From Janibacter hoylei PVAS-1 (GTDB taxonomy: Bacteria > Actinomycetota > Actinomycetes > Actinomycetales > Dermatophilaceae), in contig NZ_ALWX01000004.1 in NCBI RefSeq assembly GCF_000297495.1, forward strand, positions 1-64,000: a stretch of DNA of 64,000 nucleotides, written 5' to 3'. The position numbers were made by a program, and so were the translations under genes. Positions 17,212-26,982 of this stretch are shown piece by piece. The notes below the pieces were generated by a model. The model was not told where the DNA came from. It did not search any database and saw only the letters and a list, made by a program, of their open reading frames with translations. Each line of letters opens with the position of its first letter. Positions within the stretch are counted from its first letter, which is position 1.

Positions 17212-18580
17212 GGACCGCAGGGTCCGGGTGCGGTCGCGCAGCCAGGCGTAGGAGTCCTTGGGGACCCGCTCCTGGTCGGCGCCGACGTGGACGAGGCCGA
17301 AGCGCTGCGTGTAGCCCTCGGCCCACTCGAAGTTGTCGAGCAGCGACCACACGAAGTAGCCCCGGACGTCGACTCCCGCATCGATCGCGGCGGCGACGGC
17401 CTCCAAGTGCCGGTCGAGGTATCGGATGCGCGCCTCGTCGTGGACGGTGCCGTCCTCGACGACGTCGTCGGTCGAGCACCCCGACTCGGTGACGTGCACG
17501 GGTGGCAGGCGGTCGCCGTAGCGGTCCCGCAGCTGGACGAGCACCTCGGTCAGTCCCTCGGGGGCGACCGGCCAGCCGAAGGCCGTGTACTCGTCCGCCG
17601 CCATCGGCACGACGTCGAAGGGGATGCCCTCCGGCACGCTCAGCTGCGCCTCGAGCCGGGGCGCCGCAGCCCGGGCGGCGACGGTCGCCGGTAATCCGGG
17701 TGCCCCGACGAGGGTGGGGTTGTAGTAGTTGACGCCGTAGGCGTCGAGCGGCTCGCTGATGACCGCCAGGTCCTCGGCGACGGGACCGGGCATGCCATCG
17801 CCCATGCCGTTGGGGTACTCGCCGAGCAGGATCGGCTCGGCGAAGGCGCGGTTGTGGATCGTGTCGTAGAGCGCGGCGGCGGCGACGTCCTCGTCGGCAT
17901 CGCCCACCGCGTGCACGGGCGTGTGGTTGTTGGCGGTCCCGACAGCGCGCGCCCCCGCGGCCCGCAGCGCCCGGGTGGCCAGGCCGTGCCCGAGGAGGAG
18001 GTGGTGGCCGGCGGCGAGCGCCTCGAAGCCACGCGACTCACCGGGCGCGTGGATGCCGATCGCATGCCCGAAGAGGGTCGAGACGACCGGCTCGTTGACC
18101 GGCATCCACATCGCGACCCGGTCGGCCAGCCGAGCGGCGACGAGAGCGGCGTAGTCGCCGAAGCGCTCGGCGGTCTCGCGGGCCATCCAGCCCCCCCTTC
18201 GCCTGGAGGGCCGACGGCAGGTCCCAGTGGTAGAGCGTGGCGAAGGGAGCGACCCCCGCCTCGCACAGGGCGTCGACCGCCCGGTCGTAGAAGTCGAGGC
18301 CGACAGGGTTGGCCGCGCCGTCACCCGTCGGCTGGATGCGGGGCCAGGCGATCGAGAAGCGGTAGGCATCGACACCAAGGCCGCGCAGCAGGTCGACGTC
18401 CTCGTCCCAGCGGTGGTAGCTGTCGCAGGCGACGGCACCCGACGACCCGTCGGCGATCGCGTCGGGCCGGTCGCAGAAGTCGTCCCAGATGCTGCGGCCA
18501 CGACCACCGGCGGTCACACCCCCTTCGATCTGGTAGCTGGCGGTCGAGGTGCCGATCACGAGGTCACGGGGCAGGGGCAC
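17203..18580 (-). CDS. GH1 beta-glucosidase, +1 frame break
   Basis: Glycoside hydrolase family 1 (TIM barrel). Diagnostic pieces: [12 protein letters not shown] at the N-terminus, TLYHWDLP, the acid/base NEP in MPVNEPVV, and the nucleophile motif VTESG (usually TENG), plus [12 protein letters not shown] near the end. It cleaves terminal beta-glucosides. Start is GTG at 18580 with AGGAG just upstream. A run of seven C at 18191-18197 breaks the frame after QAKGG; six would give an intact 458-residue enzyme. It lies 8 bp downstream of an MFS sugar-type transporter, suggesting uptake plus hydrolysis of oligoglucosides. Confidence 0.87.
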
Positions 18581-18588
18581 GGGCTCTC

Positions 18589-19880
18589 CTAGTCGACGGA
18601 GCGGATCTTGCGGATGAGCAGGGCGGCGGCGACACCGATGGCGGCCGCGAGGAGGTAGAGGGTGCGGTAGCCGTCGGCGTGCGTGCCGTGCCTCGCCGAC
18701 CACGTGATGATCGGGCCGGCGAGTGCGGGCGCGAGGACCTGGGGCAGGGCGTTGGCGATGTTGATGACCCCCAGGTCGCGCGCCCGGTCGCCGGCCCGGG
18801 GGGAGGACCTGGGTGATGAGCGCGAAGTCCACGGCGAGGTAGATGCCGTAGCCCACCCCGAGGATCACCGCGCCGACCAGCGCGGCCGGCCACGTCTGGA
18901 CGAGGGCGAGGAGGACCGCGGCCGACGACATGACGAGGCCGGAGACCATGACGAAGGGCTTGCGTACGCCGAGACGGTCGGACCACATCCCGGCGACGAT
19001 CGCGGAGACGACGAGGCAGGCGGCGTAGAGCAGGGTGAGCACGAGGACGCCGAGCTCGGGGTCGTCGACACGCACCGCGTCGGTGAGGAAGAAGAGCAGG
19101 TACATCGTGCAGATCGAGTTGGCGATCGTCGCGAGGAAGCGGGTGGCCCAGGCCCACGCGAAGTCGGGATGCTGCCGGGGCGAGATCCAGAAGCCCCGGA
19201 GGAAGTCCGCGACGCGTGTCGGCGGCAGGTGGCCGCGGGGGAGCGGGCGATCCATCGAGCGCAGGACGAAGGGGGTGACCGCCGCGACGACGAGCACGGC
19301 CAGGACGAGGTAGGCGCCGGTGGTGCCGGCGACGAGCGTCGCCACGCCGGTGCCGACGACGATGCCGAGGGTCTGGGTCATGCCGACGACGCCGCTCACG
19401 AGACCGCGCTGCTCGACCGGCACGAGGTCGGGCACGGCTGCGGTGAGCGCCGCGAGCGTGCCGTTGAGCCCGGCCTGGACGAGGCACCAGCCGAGCACCA
19501 TGACGGGCACCGTGTCGGCGAGGGCGAGGACGACGAGCCCGAGCGCGCCGACGACGGTCCCGCCGACGAGCCACGGCACGCGACGGCCCAGCCGCGATGT
19601 CGTGCGGTCGCTGAAGGCTCCCGCGAGCGGGTTGGCGAGTGTCGACACCGCGGCGCCGATGCCCGTGACGAGGGAGAGGGTCGCCTCCTTGTGGTCGGGT
19701 GTCAGGGCGGCGGCCTGCAGCCCGAGGAGCACCTGGATCGGGCCGAACCAGCCCGGCGCACATCCCGACCCCGGCGAGCCCGAGCCGGGCGATCCACCCT
19801 GCGGGGACGGGCGTCGTCGGCTCGGCGAAGGGGTCGTGGCCGTCTGCGTCGACGACCCGTGCGGGCTGCATGGAGCGCAT
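18589..19880 (-). CDS. MFS transporter (sugar-type), two +1 frame breaks
   Basis: About 430-residue, 12-TM major facilitator protein. [15 protein letters not shown] in the loop between TM2 and TM3, and PLAGAFSDR before it, suit glycoside-pentoside-hexuronide/sucrose-type transporters. Two extra bases break the frame: C at 19752-19754 near the first TM and G at 18798-18803. The span is 3n+2, as expected for two insertions. It is immediately upstream of the GH1 glucosidase on the same strand, so the pair probably forms a beta-glucoside utilisation operon. Start ATG 19880. Confidence 0.82.
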
Positions 19881-20064
19881 GCTACTCGCCGGTAGCCCCG
19901 CTCGGGTAGGTGTGGCTGCCGGTGATCGCCTCGATGACCGCGGCCACCGCGGGCAGGCCCTCGCTGCCGGCGCGGTGGACGAGGTGGTGGCGTCGCCCGA
20001 GGGTGACTCGACCGTTCACCTCACGGCTGTGGTGGCTGTCACACCCTGCCGCCATGCTTGGTCC
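19881..20064. other. Intergenic region, no confident gene
   Basis: About 184 bp between the divergent MFS and VOC genes. A minus-strand reading frame through it ends at 19882 but starts inside the VOC gene, and no start or family was recognised. It may hold promoters for both genes or the tail of a decayed gene. Confidence 0.4.
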
Positions 20065-20430
20065 ATGGCACACGGAGACATCACGCACATCGACATCCCG
20101 GTCAGCGACCCGCAAACAGGAGCGGCCTTCTACGGTGGGCTCTTCGGCTGGCAGATCGCCGAGATCCCCGGCTTCGAGGGCTACCCCATGTGGCAGGCGC
20201 CCAACAAGATCAGCGGGGGCGGCCTCGCGCCACGCGGCGACGGCTTCGAGCACCCGCGCTCCTACGTCGAGGTCGACTCGATCGAGGAGGTCCTGGCCCG
20301 GGCGACGCAGTCGGGCGGCTCGGTCGTCATGGACAAATCGCCGATCAGCGAGACGAGCTGGTTCGCCGTGATCGCCGACCCTGACGGCAACCACATCGGT
20401 CTCTACGAGGGGACGACCGAGGCCTCCTGA
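20065..20430 (+). CDS. VOC (glyoxalase/bleomycin-resistance fold) protein
   Basis: 121 residues, one glyoxalase-like unit pair: begins HGDITHIDIPVSDPQTGAAFY, typical for VOC enzymes, and ends FAVIADPDGNHIGLYE, the characteristic C-terminal strand. His10 or His11 and the C-terminal Glu could be metal ligands. Family functions range from isomerases to drug-binding proteins, so the role is unassigned. Monocistronic in appearance. Confidence 0.85.
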   Translation: MAHGDITHIDIPVSDPQTGAAFYGGLFGWQIAEIPGFEGYPMWQAPNKISGGGLAPRGDGFEHPRSYVEVDSIEEVLARATQSGGSVVMDKSPISETSWFAVIADPDGNHIGLYEGTTEAS

Positions 20431-20545
20431 CCAAGGCTGTCCGGCACGCGTGCCGACGAAGGCCGGCCGGGTTCGGTCCCCGTCCGGCGAGGGGTCCCGG
20501 GGCCGTCCGACGAGTGGTGTCCCGGACCCGCTGAGCCCGGGGCGC

Positions 20546-21280
20546 TCACCCAGGACTGGGCACGGGGGTGACCGCGTCCCCGAGGCGCGCCTCGCCGGGC
20601 GTCACGACATCGGCATCGATCCCGAAGGGGACGTCGCGCTCCGCTCGCCCCTGCCCGGCGATCGTGTGGAGGTGGCGTGTGTCGAGGGCGGCGGTGTCCG
20701 GGTTGATGTCGACGACCCGGCAGCGGGGGACCGGGCCGCGCACGCGCACGGTCGCGCCACCGACCTGCAGGAATGTCCCCGGCTCCGGGTCCTGCTCGGC
20801 GGCGACCGTGAAGGTGGCCCTAAAGCGGGAGTCCTGAGCCTCGCACAGGCGGCGCAGGGCGCCGGTCGTCACGAGGGTCACCGAGCCGCCGTAGACGACC
20901 TCGCCCGCCGTGCGGATCCGCGCTAGCCGGACGTGCCGACCGAGGTGGGCCGACAGCTGGTCGGCGTGCGGTGACGTCATGACCTCCAGCCGCGCTGCGC
21001 GGTCCCAGTAGCTGCAGGTGCGGACCTCGCCCGTGGGGAGGGGTGCGGCGGTCACCGTGCCCTCGCCCGGGGTGGTCACCGTCAGGTCCGCCCCGTCCCA
21101 GGCGGCGGTGACGAGGACCATCGTCGGGTTGTCGACGGTGCGCAGCACCCGGTCGCGGCCGGTCTCCAGCAGGCAGTAGAGGCGGTCGCCGCGCGGTCCC
21201 GTCGGGTCGAGATGCACCCGGTCGAGGTCGGTGTGGCGGGCGCCCTTGAGCGGGGTGAGGCCGATGCGGGTCAGGTGCAC
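20546..21280 (-). CDS. MOSC-domain protein
   Basis: 244 residues. N-terminal beta-barrel (MOSC_N, LTPLKGARHTDLDRV ... PRGDRLYCL) followed by the MOSC domain with the conserved C in GPVPRCRVVDINPDTA, near the end DVPFGIDADVV. MOSC proteins bind a molybdenum cofactor or sulfur-carrier cysteine and reduce N-hydroxylated compounds (YiiM/mARC-like) or sulfurate Moco. Start GTG at 21280. No molybdenum genes are adjacent, so substrate and partners are unknown. Confidence 0.85.
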   Translation of the reverse strand: MHLTRIGLTPLKGARHTDLDRVHLDPTGPRGDRLYCLLETGRDRVLRTVDNPTMVLVTAAWDGADLTVTTPGEGTVTAAPLPTGEVRTCSYWDRAARLEVMTSPHADQLSAHLGRHVRLARIRTAGEVVYGGSVTLVTTGALRRLCEAQDSRFRATFTVAAEQDPEPGTFLQVGGATVRVRGPVPRCRVVDINPDTAALDTRHLHTIAGQGRAERDVPFGIDADVVTPGEARLGDAVTPVPSPG

Positions 21281-21352
21281 GCCCGTCAGTGAACCATGTT
21301 CAGGACGCGCCAGTACCCCCGACCGGGGTGGTCGGGGGCGGGGCGGGGGTCG

Positions 21353-21787
21353 CTAGACGTGCCAGGTCACGCCGCGGGCCGTGGCGGTCAGGTCGGGGAC
21401 GTGGACATGGGTGTGGTGTCGTTCGCAGAGCAGGGCGGCGTTGGCGATGTCGGTGTGTCCACCGCGGGACCAGTGGGTCAGGTGGTGGGCGTCGGTCCAC
21501 TGGGCGGGCATGGTGCACCCGGGGTAGGTGCACCCGCCGTCGCGCAGGACGAGGAGGCGGCGCTGGCCAGGGGTGAAGTAGCGGGTCGCGCGGCCCAGCT
21601 CGAGGGGTTCGCTCTCGGTGCCGAGCATGACGGGGACGATCCCGGCGGCGCAGGCCAGCGCCTCCGACACGTCACCGTCCGGCAGCTGCCACGTCGTGCC
21701 CTCGTCCATCACCAGCAGCGCACGCACCGCATCACGCACCCCGGGAAGCACTCCCGGATCGTGGTGGCGCGCCGTCAGCTCTGACAT
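21353..21787 (-). CDS. HNH endonuclease domain (13E12/DUF222-type), truncated
   Basis: 144 residues. The C-terminal part is a complete HNH nuclease fold: CTYPGCTMPAQWTDAHH with zinc cysteines, HWSRGGHTD, then LCERHHTHVH. In 13E12/DUF222 proteins this domain follows a long N-terminal DUF222 region of about 250 residues, which is missing here: upstream of the ATG at 21787 no such sequence is seen before the next gene at 21917. Probably a remnant of a mobile-type family that is multi-copy in actinobacteria, though a stand-alone nuclease is possible. Confidence 0.65.
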   Translation of the reverse strand: MSELTARHHDPGVLPGVRDAVRALLVMDEGTTWQLPDGDVSEALACAAGIVPVMLGTESEPLELGRATRYFTPGQRRLLVLRDGGCTYPGCTMPAQWTDAHHLTHWSRGGHTDIANAALLCERHHTHVHVPDLTATARGVTWHV

Positions 21788-21916
21788 TCCGTTGACCCTA
21801 TGAGCGACCCCCGACAACGCTCTGCGCGCGACCTCGAGCCCCGGTCCGGACCCTGCCGCGCCAGACGCGGGACCCGCACCGGCCAAGGTCCGCCGGGTAC
21901 CGCGTAGCCTGCCCGC

Positions 21917-23266
21917 ATGAGCGAGATTCCCCCGCACGCGGGTGGTGCCCCCACCGCGCCCGAGCACGAGGTCGTCCGCATCTGCCGCGACCTGCTGCGC
22001 ATCGACACGAGCAACTACGGCCCCGGCCAGGACGGGCCGGGGGAGCGCGAGGCCGCGGACTACGTCGTCGCCCAGCTGCGTGAGGTGGGGCTGGACCCGC
22101 AGGTCTTCGAGTCCGACCCGGGCCGCACGACCGTCGCCGTGCGCATCGCCGGCGCCGACCGCGACCGCGGGGCGCTGTGCATCCACGGCCACCTCGACGT
22201 CGTGCCGGCCCATGCCGAGGACTGGAGCGTCCCTCCCTTCGCCGGGGAGGAACGCGACGGCTGCCTGTGGGGACGCGGCGCCGTCGACATGAAGGACATG
22301 GTCGCGATGATGCTCGCCTGCGTCCGCCACCTCGCCCGCACCGGGACGGTGCCGCCGCGTGACCTGCTCTTCGTCTTCTTCGCCGACGAAGAGGCCGGCG
22401 GGGTCCTCGGCAGCCAGTTCATGGTCCGCGAGCACCCGGAGGTCTTCGAGGGGGTCACGGAGGCGATCAGCGAGGTCGGCGGGTATAGCGTCACCGTCGA
22501 GGACGCGCAGGGGGAGCCCCACCGCGCCTACCTGCTCCAGACCGCGGAGAAGGGCATCGCCTGGCTCAAGCTCGTGGCCCGCGGCACGGCCGGCCACGGG
22601 TCGGTCCCGACCTCCGACAACCCGATCGTCCACCTCGCCGAGGCCATCGCCCGGATCGACGCGCACAAGTGGCCCCGCGAGTTCATCGCCAGCGTCCGGG
22701 GGCTGCTCGACGGCCTGTCCGAGATCACCGGCGTCGGCTACAGCGACGAGGACGCCGAGGAGCTGCTCGAGCGGATCGGCCCAGCCGCAGGCTTCGTCCG
22801 GGGAGCCCTGCAGGACACCGCCAACGTCACGATGCTCGACGCGGGGTACAAGCACAACGTCGTCCCGCAGAGCGCCACGGCATCGCTGGACTGCCGCTTC
22901 CTCCCCGGCCACGAGGAGGACCTCATGGCCACGATCCGCGACCTCGCCGGCGAGCACGTCGAGGTCGTCGTCGACCACAAGGACATCTCGCTGGACTCGC
23001 CCTTCGCCGGCGACCTCGTCGAGCGGATGCGTGGGGCGCTGCTCGCCGAGGACCCCGAGGCGTCGATCCTGCCCTACTGCCTCTCCGGGGGGACGGACAA
23101 CAAGGCGCTGTCGACGATGGGCATCGTCGGGTACGGCTTCGCGCCGCTGCGGCTGCCGGCCGACCTCGACTTCGCGCCGATGTTCCACGGCATCGACGAG
23201 CGGGTCCCGCTGGAGTCGCTCGAGTTCGGCGCCAAGGTCCTGTGGCGGCTCGTCGGCGACTGCTGA
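21917..23266 (+). CDS. M20/M28-type dipeptidase
   Basis: 449 residues, intact. Zinc-peptidase motifs: HGHLDVVPA (His, Asp), WGRGAVDMKDMVAM (bridging Asp), FFADEEAGG (catalytic Glu-Glu) and a late SGGTDNKALSTMGI/MFHGIDE pair with the last ligands. A lid domain (about residues 195-330) interrupts the catalytic domain, as in CPG2-type enzymes. Similar genes in actinomycetes are annotated as M20/M25/M40 peptidases of unknown substrate. It follows the truncated HNH gene divergently, with about 130 bp between. Confidence 0.88.
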   Translation: MSEIPPHAGGAPTAPEHEVVRICRDLLRIDTSNYGPGQDGPGEREAADYVVAQLREVGLDPQVFESDPGRTTVAVRIAGADRDRGALCIHGHLDVVPAHAEDWSVPPFAGEERDGCLWGRGAVDMKDMVAMMLACVRHLARTGTVPPRDLLFVFFADEEAGGVLGSQFMVREHPEVFEGVTEAISEVGGYSVTVEDAQGEPHRAYLLQTAEKGIAWLKLVARGTAGHGSVPTSDNPIVHLAEAIARIDAHKWPREFIASVRGLLDGLSEITGVGYSDEDAEELLERIGPAAGFVRGALQDTANVTMLDAGYKHNVVPQSATASLDCRFLPGHEEDLMATIRDLAGEHVEVVVDHKDISLDSPFAGDLVERMRGALLAEDPEASILPYCLSGGTDNKALSTMGIVGYGFAPLRLPADLDFAPMFHGIDERVPLESLEFGAKVLWRLVGDC

Positions 23267-23314
23267 CGGTCCGACGTGGCGGCGACGCTCGGCGTCAGCG
23301 CAGCGCCGGTGCGC

Positions 23315-23515
23315 TCAACGTGAGGGCAGCGCCGGCGGGCGCGGTACGCGGATGATCTTGCGACGCAACCAGGCCTTCTGCCGACCACTGATGTACACGA
23401 CGGTGCGGTGCAGCTCCCAGCGGCCGTACTCGGCGTGGTCGGCCAGCTCCTGGCGGATCGCGGCGCGGCCTGCGCCGCGCGGGAACTGGATGGTGCGGAA
23501 CTCGTACTCGGGCAT
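23315..23515 (-). CDS. DUF5703 small protein
   Basis: 66 residues from MPEYEFRT; a longer start at 23524 adds three residues. Begins PEYEFRTIQFPRGAGRAAIR and is rich in basic residues at the C-terminus (WLRRKIIRVPRPP). It matches the small actinobacterial DUF5703 family, of unknown function, often beside M20 peptidase genes. Divergent from the acidic protein gene. Confidence 0.7.
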   Translation of the reverse strand: MPEYEFRTIQFPRGAGRAAIRQELADHAEYGRWELHRTVVYISGRQKAWLRRKIIRVPRPPALPSR

Positions 23516-23547
23516 CGGTGCCATTGTGGCCCACGGGCGGTAGCGTC

Positions 23548-23862
23548 ATGCCCATGAGCGACCCGCGCCCCGCCCTGAACCAGCTGATCGCCGCCTTCGA
23601 ACGTCACCTCGAGGCCTCGGCACAGCGCCGTGGTGAGGACGACCCCACCGTCGTGGCGGCCTACGAGGATCTCGCCGACGCCTTCGAGGCCTACGACGAC
23701 GCCCTGCACGACGCCACCGGCGAGATGACGCCTCTCGTCGTCGTCGACGAGCAGTTCATGGTCGATGACGACGAGTCCGACGACTACGACGACGACGAGG
23801 ACGAGCAGTCCTACTCCGGCCTCGACGACGAGGACTACGACGCGGACGACGCCCGGCGCTGA
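23548..23862 (+). CDS. Acidic hypothetical protein
   Basis: 104 residues (102 if the second ATG at 23554 is used). An alpha-helical N-terminal half (LNQLIAAFERHLEASAQRR) is followed by a strongly acidic tail rich in Asp, Glu and Tyr from about residue 70. It resembles conserved primosome- or cell-division-like small acidic proteins only in composition; no family is recognised. The stop codon lies inside an inverted repeat shared with the convergent corA gene. Confidence 0.65.
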   Translation: MPMSDPRPALNQLIAAFERHLEASAQRRGEDDPTVVAAYEDLADAFEAYDDALHDATGEMTPLVVVDEQFMVDDDESDDYDDDEDEQSYSGLDDEDYDADDARR

Positions 23863-23875
23863 GTCGGCCTCCGAC

Positions 23876-24880
23876 TCACAGCCAGCCGGAGCGCCGGAAG
23901 AGCCGGTGGAGCACGACGCAGGCCAGCACCATGACGAGCAGCGCCAGCGGGTAGCCGTAGTGGATCTCGTGACCCCCGACGCTCACGCTGGCCGACAGCT
24001 CCGGCATGCCCTCGAAGTTCATCCCGTAGATCCCGGCGATCATCGTCGGGAGCGCGAGCATCGCGGCCCAGGCCGAGATCTTGCGCATGTCCTGGTTCTG
24101 CTGCACGCCGACCTGGGCCAGGTGCGCGCTCAGCACGTCTGACAGCAGCCGGTCCTGGGACTCGGTGTTGTCGTTGACGAGCGACAGGTGGTCGTTGACG
24201 TCGCGGAAGCGCAGGCGCAGCTCCTCGGTCGGCACCGGCGTCCCCGTGCCGACGAGCAGCGCCAGTGGTCGGGCCAGCGGCAGAGCGGCCCGCTTGAACT
24301 CGAGGACCTCGCGCTTGAGCGCGTAGATCTCGGCGGTCGACACCGACCCGTCGGGGGAAAAGACCCCGGCCTCGATGTCGTCGAGGTCCTGCTGGATCTC
24401 GTCCTCGATCTCGAGGTACTGGTCGACGACGAAGTCGATGATCGCGTGGAAGACCCCCCACGGCCCGTGCCGCAGGGCATCGTGGCCGTCGGCCTCGAGC
24501 CGGCTGCGCAGGCCCGCCAGCGGACTCGCCTCTCCCTTGCGGATCGTGACGATGTGGTCGGCGCCGATGAAGACCATGATCTCGCCCGACTCGACGTCCG
24601 AGCTCGCCTCGACGTAGCGCAGCGGCCGCAGGACGACGAAGTGCCCGTCGCCGTACCGCTCGATCTTGGGTCGCTGGTCGCCCGTGACGGAGTCCTCGAT
24701 GGCCAAGGGGTGCAGCCCGAGCTCCTCGGACACCCGCTCGAAGGTCTCGTCCGATGGGTCGCGCATCCCGATCCACAGGAAGTCCGAGCTGCCACTGGCC
24801 CGGATGTCGTCCAGGGTCTCGCTGATGTCCCCACAGGGCAGGCGTCGTCCGTCGTGGTACCGGGCCTGGTCGACGATCAC
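23876..24880 (-). CDS. corA: CorA-family Mg/Co channel
   Basis: 334 residues. Large cytosolic N-terminal domain with a long stalk helix, then two C-terminal TM segments with the signature IYGMNF between them and a short basic tail (HRLFRRSGWL). CorA pentamers conduct Mg2+ and Co2+ and gate by intracellular Mg2+. Start chosen at GTG 24880 (VIVDQARYHDGRR), leaving about 49 bp to the divergent phosphatase gene. An upstream extension to 25150 would run through that gene and is rejected. Confidence 0.9.
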   Translation of the reverse strand: MIVDQARYHDGRRLPCGDISETLDDIRASGSSDFLWIGMRDPSDETFERVSEELGLHPLAIEDSVTGDQRPKIERYGDGHFVVLRPLRYVEASSDVESGEIMVFIGADHIVTIRKGEASPLAGLRSRLEADGHDALRHGPWGVFHAIIDFVVDQYLEIEDEIQQDLDDIEAGVFSPDGSVSTAEIYALKREVLEFKRAALPLARPLALLVGTGTPVPTEELRLRFRDVNDHLSLVNDNTESQDRLLSDVLSAHLAQVGVQQNQDMRKISAWAAMLALPTMIAGIYGMNFEGMPELSASVSVGGHEIHYGYPLALLVMVLACVVLHRLFRRSGWL

Positions 24881-24929
24881 CCCCGCATCGTTGCAGGTGC
24901 GGCGCCGCCCTGCGCCTAGGGTGAGGCGC

Positions 24930-25646
24930 GTGGCGTACTGCATCCTCATCAGGCACGGCCGGTCCACGGCCAACACCGCGGGTGTGCTCGCCGGGTGGAC
25001 CCCCGGCGTGGCCCTCGACGACACCGGGCGGGAGCAGGCCGCCGCGCTCGTGACGCGGCTGGAGGGCACCCCCTTCGTCCACGTGGCGACGAGTCCGCTG
25101 CAGCGGTGCCGGGAGACCGCACAGCCCCTGCTCGAGGCCCACGGGCTCACCGCCCAGGTCCACGAGGGGCTCGGTGAGTGCCACTACGGCGCCTGGACCG
25201 GTCGCCCCCTGTCCGAGCTCGCGGGCGAGCCGCTGTGGCGGGTCGTGCAGGACCAGCCGAGCCTGGCCACCTTCCCCGACGGGCTGGAGCACCCGGGGGA
25301 GTCGATCCGGTCGATGGCCGACCGCGCCGTCGCGGCGGTCCGGGAGATCGATGCCGCCGTCACGGCCGAGCACGGCGAGCACGCCGTGTGGGCCGCCGTG
25401 AGCCACGGGGACGTCATCAAGTCCGTGCTCGCGGACGCGACGGCCACGGCGCTCGACGACTTCCAGCGCCTGCACGTCGACCCGGCGTCGGTCTCCGTCG
25501 TCCACTACACCGCGACCCGCCCCATGCTGCTGCGCAGCAACGACACCGGCCGGTCGGCCCTCACCCCACCCCGGCCGAAGGGGGACACCCCGCCAGCAGG
25601 GGACGCGCCCGTCGGTGGCGGAGCAGGACTAGGGTCGACGCCATGA
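24930..25646 (+). CDS. Histidine phosphatase family protein (MSMEG_4193-type)
   Basis: 238 residues. LIRHGRSTANT near residue 7 is the RHG motif whose His is phosphorylated; HYGAWTGR and VSHGDVIKSVLAD carry the remaining catalytic residues. A proline/glycine-rich tail follows residue 205. Start GTG 24930. The stop overlaps the ATG of DUF3090 as ATGA. This subfamily recurs next to DUF3090, SCO1664-type and mshC genes in actinomycetes, implying a shared but unknown pathway. Substrate unknown. Confidence 0.88.
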   Translation: MAYCILIRHGRSTANTAGVLAGWTPGVALDDTGREQAAALVTRLEGTPFVHVATSPLQRCRETAQPLLEAHGLTAQVHEGLGECHYGAWTGRPLSELAGEPLWRVVQDQPSLATFPDGLEHPGESIRSMADRAVAAVREIDAAVTAEHGEHAVWAAVSHGDVIKSVLADATATALDDFQRLHVDPASVSVVHYTATRPMLLRSNDTGRSALTPPRPKGDTPPAGDAPVGGGAGLGSTP

Positions 25647-26167
25647 GCCTCGTCGAGTTCGATCCGCCGGAGCGCTTCGTCCTCGGGACGGTGGGACCGC
25701 CCGGACAACGCACCTTCTTCCTCCAGGCCAACGACGGGTCCCGGCGGGTGCAGGTCTCCCTCGAAAAGCTGCACGCTCAGATCCTCGCCGAGCGCATCGG
25801 CGAGCTGCTCGACCAGGTGGGCGGGGCCGCAGCGACCGTCGCGGCCGCCGTGGAAGCGGCGGACAACGCACCGCTCGACACCCCGATCTACGAGGACTTC
25901 CGGGTCAGTGCCCTCGCCCTCTCGTGGGACGACGAGCGGCAGGTCGTCGTCATCGAGGCCCATGACCACGACCCGGACGAGGTCGAGGAGGACATCATGG
26001 TGCAGCTCAACAGCCTGCGCGTCTCGTTGCCCCCGGCGCAGGCGCGGGCCTTCGCCCAGCGGTGCGAGACCGTCGTGCGCGCCGGCCGTCCGGCCTGCCC
26101 CTTCTGCGGTGGCCCGGTCGACGAGGACGGGCACATCTGCCCCCGAGCCAACGGCTACAAGCGCTGA
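25643..26167 (+). CDS. DUF3090 protein with C-terminal zinc-ribbon-like motif
   Basis: 174 residues. N-terminal segment MSLVEFDPPERFVLGTVG is typical of DUF3090. The C-terminus holds CPFCGGPVDEDGHICPR, a four-ligand CxxC...HxC pattern suggesting a zinc ribbon. Overlaps the phosphatase gene by 4 bp, and is 2 bp from the SCO1664-family gene. Function unknown; the tight coupling within a phosphatase, kinase-like and mshC cluster suggests a common process. Confidence 0.85.
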   Translation: MSLVEFDPPERFVLGTVGPPGQRTFFLQANDGSRRVQVSLEKLHAQILAERIGELLDQVGGAAATVAAAVEAADNAPLDTPIYEDFRVSALALSWDDERQVVVIEAHDHDPDEVEEDIMVQLNSLRVSLPPAQARAFAQRCETVVRAGRPACPFCGGPVDEDGHICPRANGYKR

Positions 26168-26169
26168 CG

Positions 26170-26959
26170 GTGGCAGGTCCCCCTTCGCTCGTCGACGGTG
26201 AGCTCGCGGTCCTCGGCCGGCACCCTCTCGCGAGCAATGTCGTGCTCGTCGCCGAGGTCCGCGCCGCCGGCCACGAGCCGCTGCTCGTCGCCTACAAGCC
26301 CGTCGACGGCGAGCGGCCGCTGTGGGACTTCCCCGACGGGACGCTCGCGGCCCGCGAGGTGGCCGCCTCGGTCGTCGACCGGCTCGGTGGCTTCGACCTC
26401 GTGCCCGAGACCGTGTGGCGCGACGGACCGGCCGGCCCCGGAGCGGTGCAGCGGTGGGTCGGCGACGCGACCAGCCTCTGCCCGACCCCGGTGGCCGTGA
26501 CGCCACCCGATGCCGTGCCCGACGGCAACATCGTCGTGCTCGAGGGCGAGGACGCCGAGGGGGGCGCCCCTGCTCGTCTCCCACCCGGACGACCCGCGCC
26601 TGCGCACGATGGCTGTCCTCGACGCGGTGCTCAACAACTCCGACCGCAAGGGTGGGCACATCCTCGAGCACGACGGTCGCCTCTGGGGCATCGACCACGG
26701 CGTCGGCCTGCACGCCGAGCCCAAGCTGCGCACGGTCCTGTGGGGGTGGGCGGGTGACCCGATCCAGCCGGCTGACCTGGAGCGGCTCTCCCGCCTCGAC
26801 GCGGCGTTGGACCGGGCCGAGGTACGGGCCGAGCTGACCGTGCTCATCACCCCCGTCGAGCTGGCGGCCCTCGCCGAGCGGGTCGCCGACCTGCTGGGCG
26901 AAGGGCGTCATCCAGAGCCGTCGGGGGAGTGGCCTTCGATCCCGTGGCCACCACTGTGA
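26170..26959 (+). CDS. SCO1664-family protein, PI3/4-kinase-like, +1 frame break
   Basis: About 262 residues when repaired. The C-terminal half has SDRKGGHIL and GIDHGVGLH, resembling the catalytic and metal-binding loops of PI3/PI4-kinase-like enzymes (D-R-...-H/N and I-D-F/H-G). An N-terminal ATP-binding-like strand VLVAEV...LVAYKP lies at about 20-40. Start GTG 26170 follows the DUF3090 stop by 2 bp. A run of six G at 26559-26564 breaks the frame; five joins LEGEDAEGAPLLVSHP. Family function is unknown; the kinase resemblance is family knowledge from memory. Confidence 0.82.
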
Positions 26960-26982
26960 GCCGCACCTCGTAGGCTGTGCGC

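Noticed and set aside
19882-20394. A minus-strand gene over the VOC region
   Set aside because: It overlaps the VOC gene completely in antisense; only its tail lies outside, with no recognisable family.
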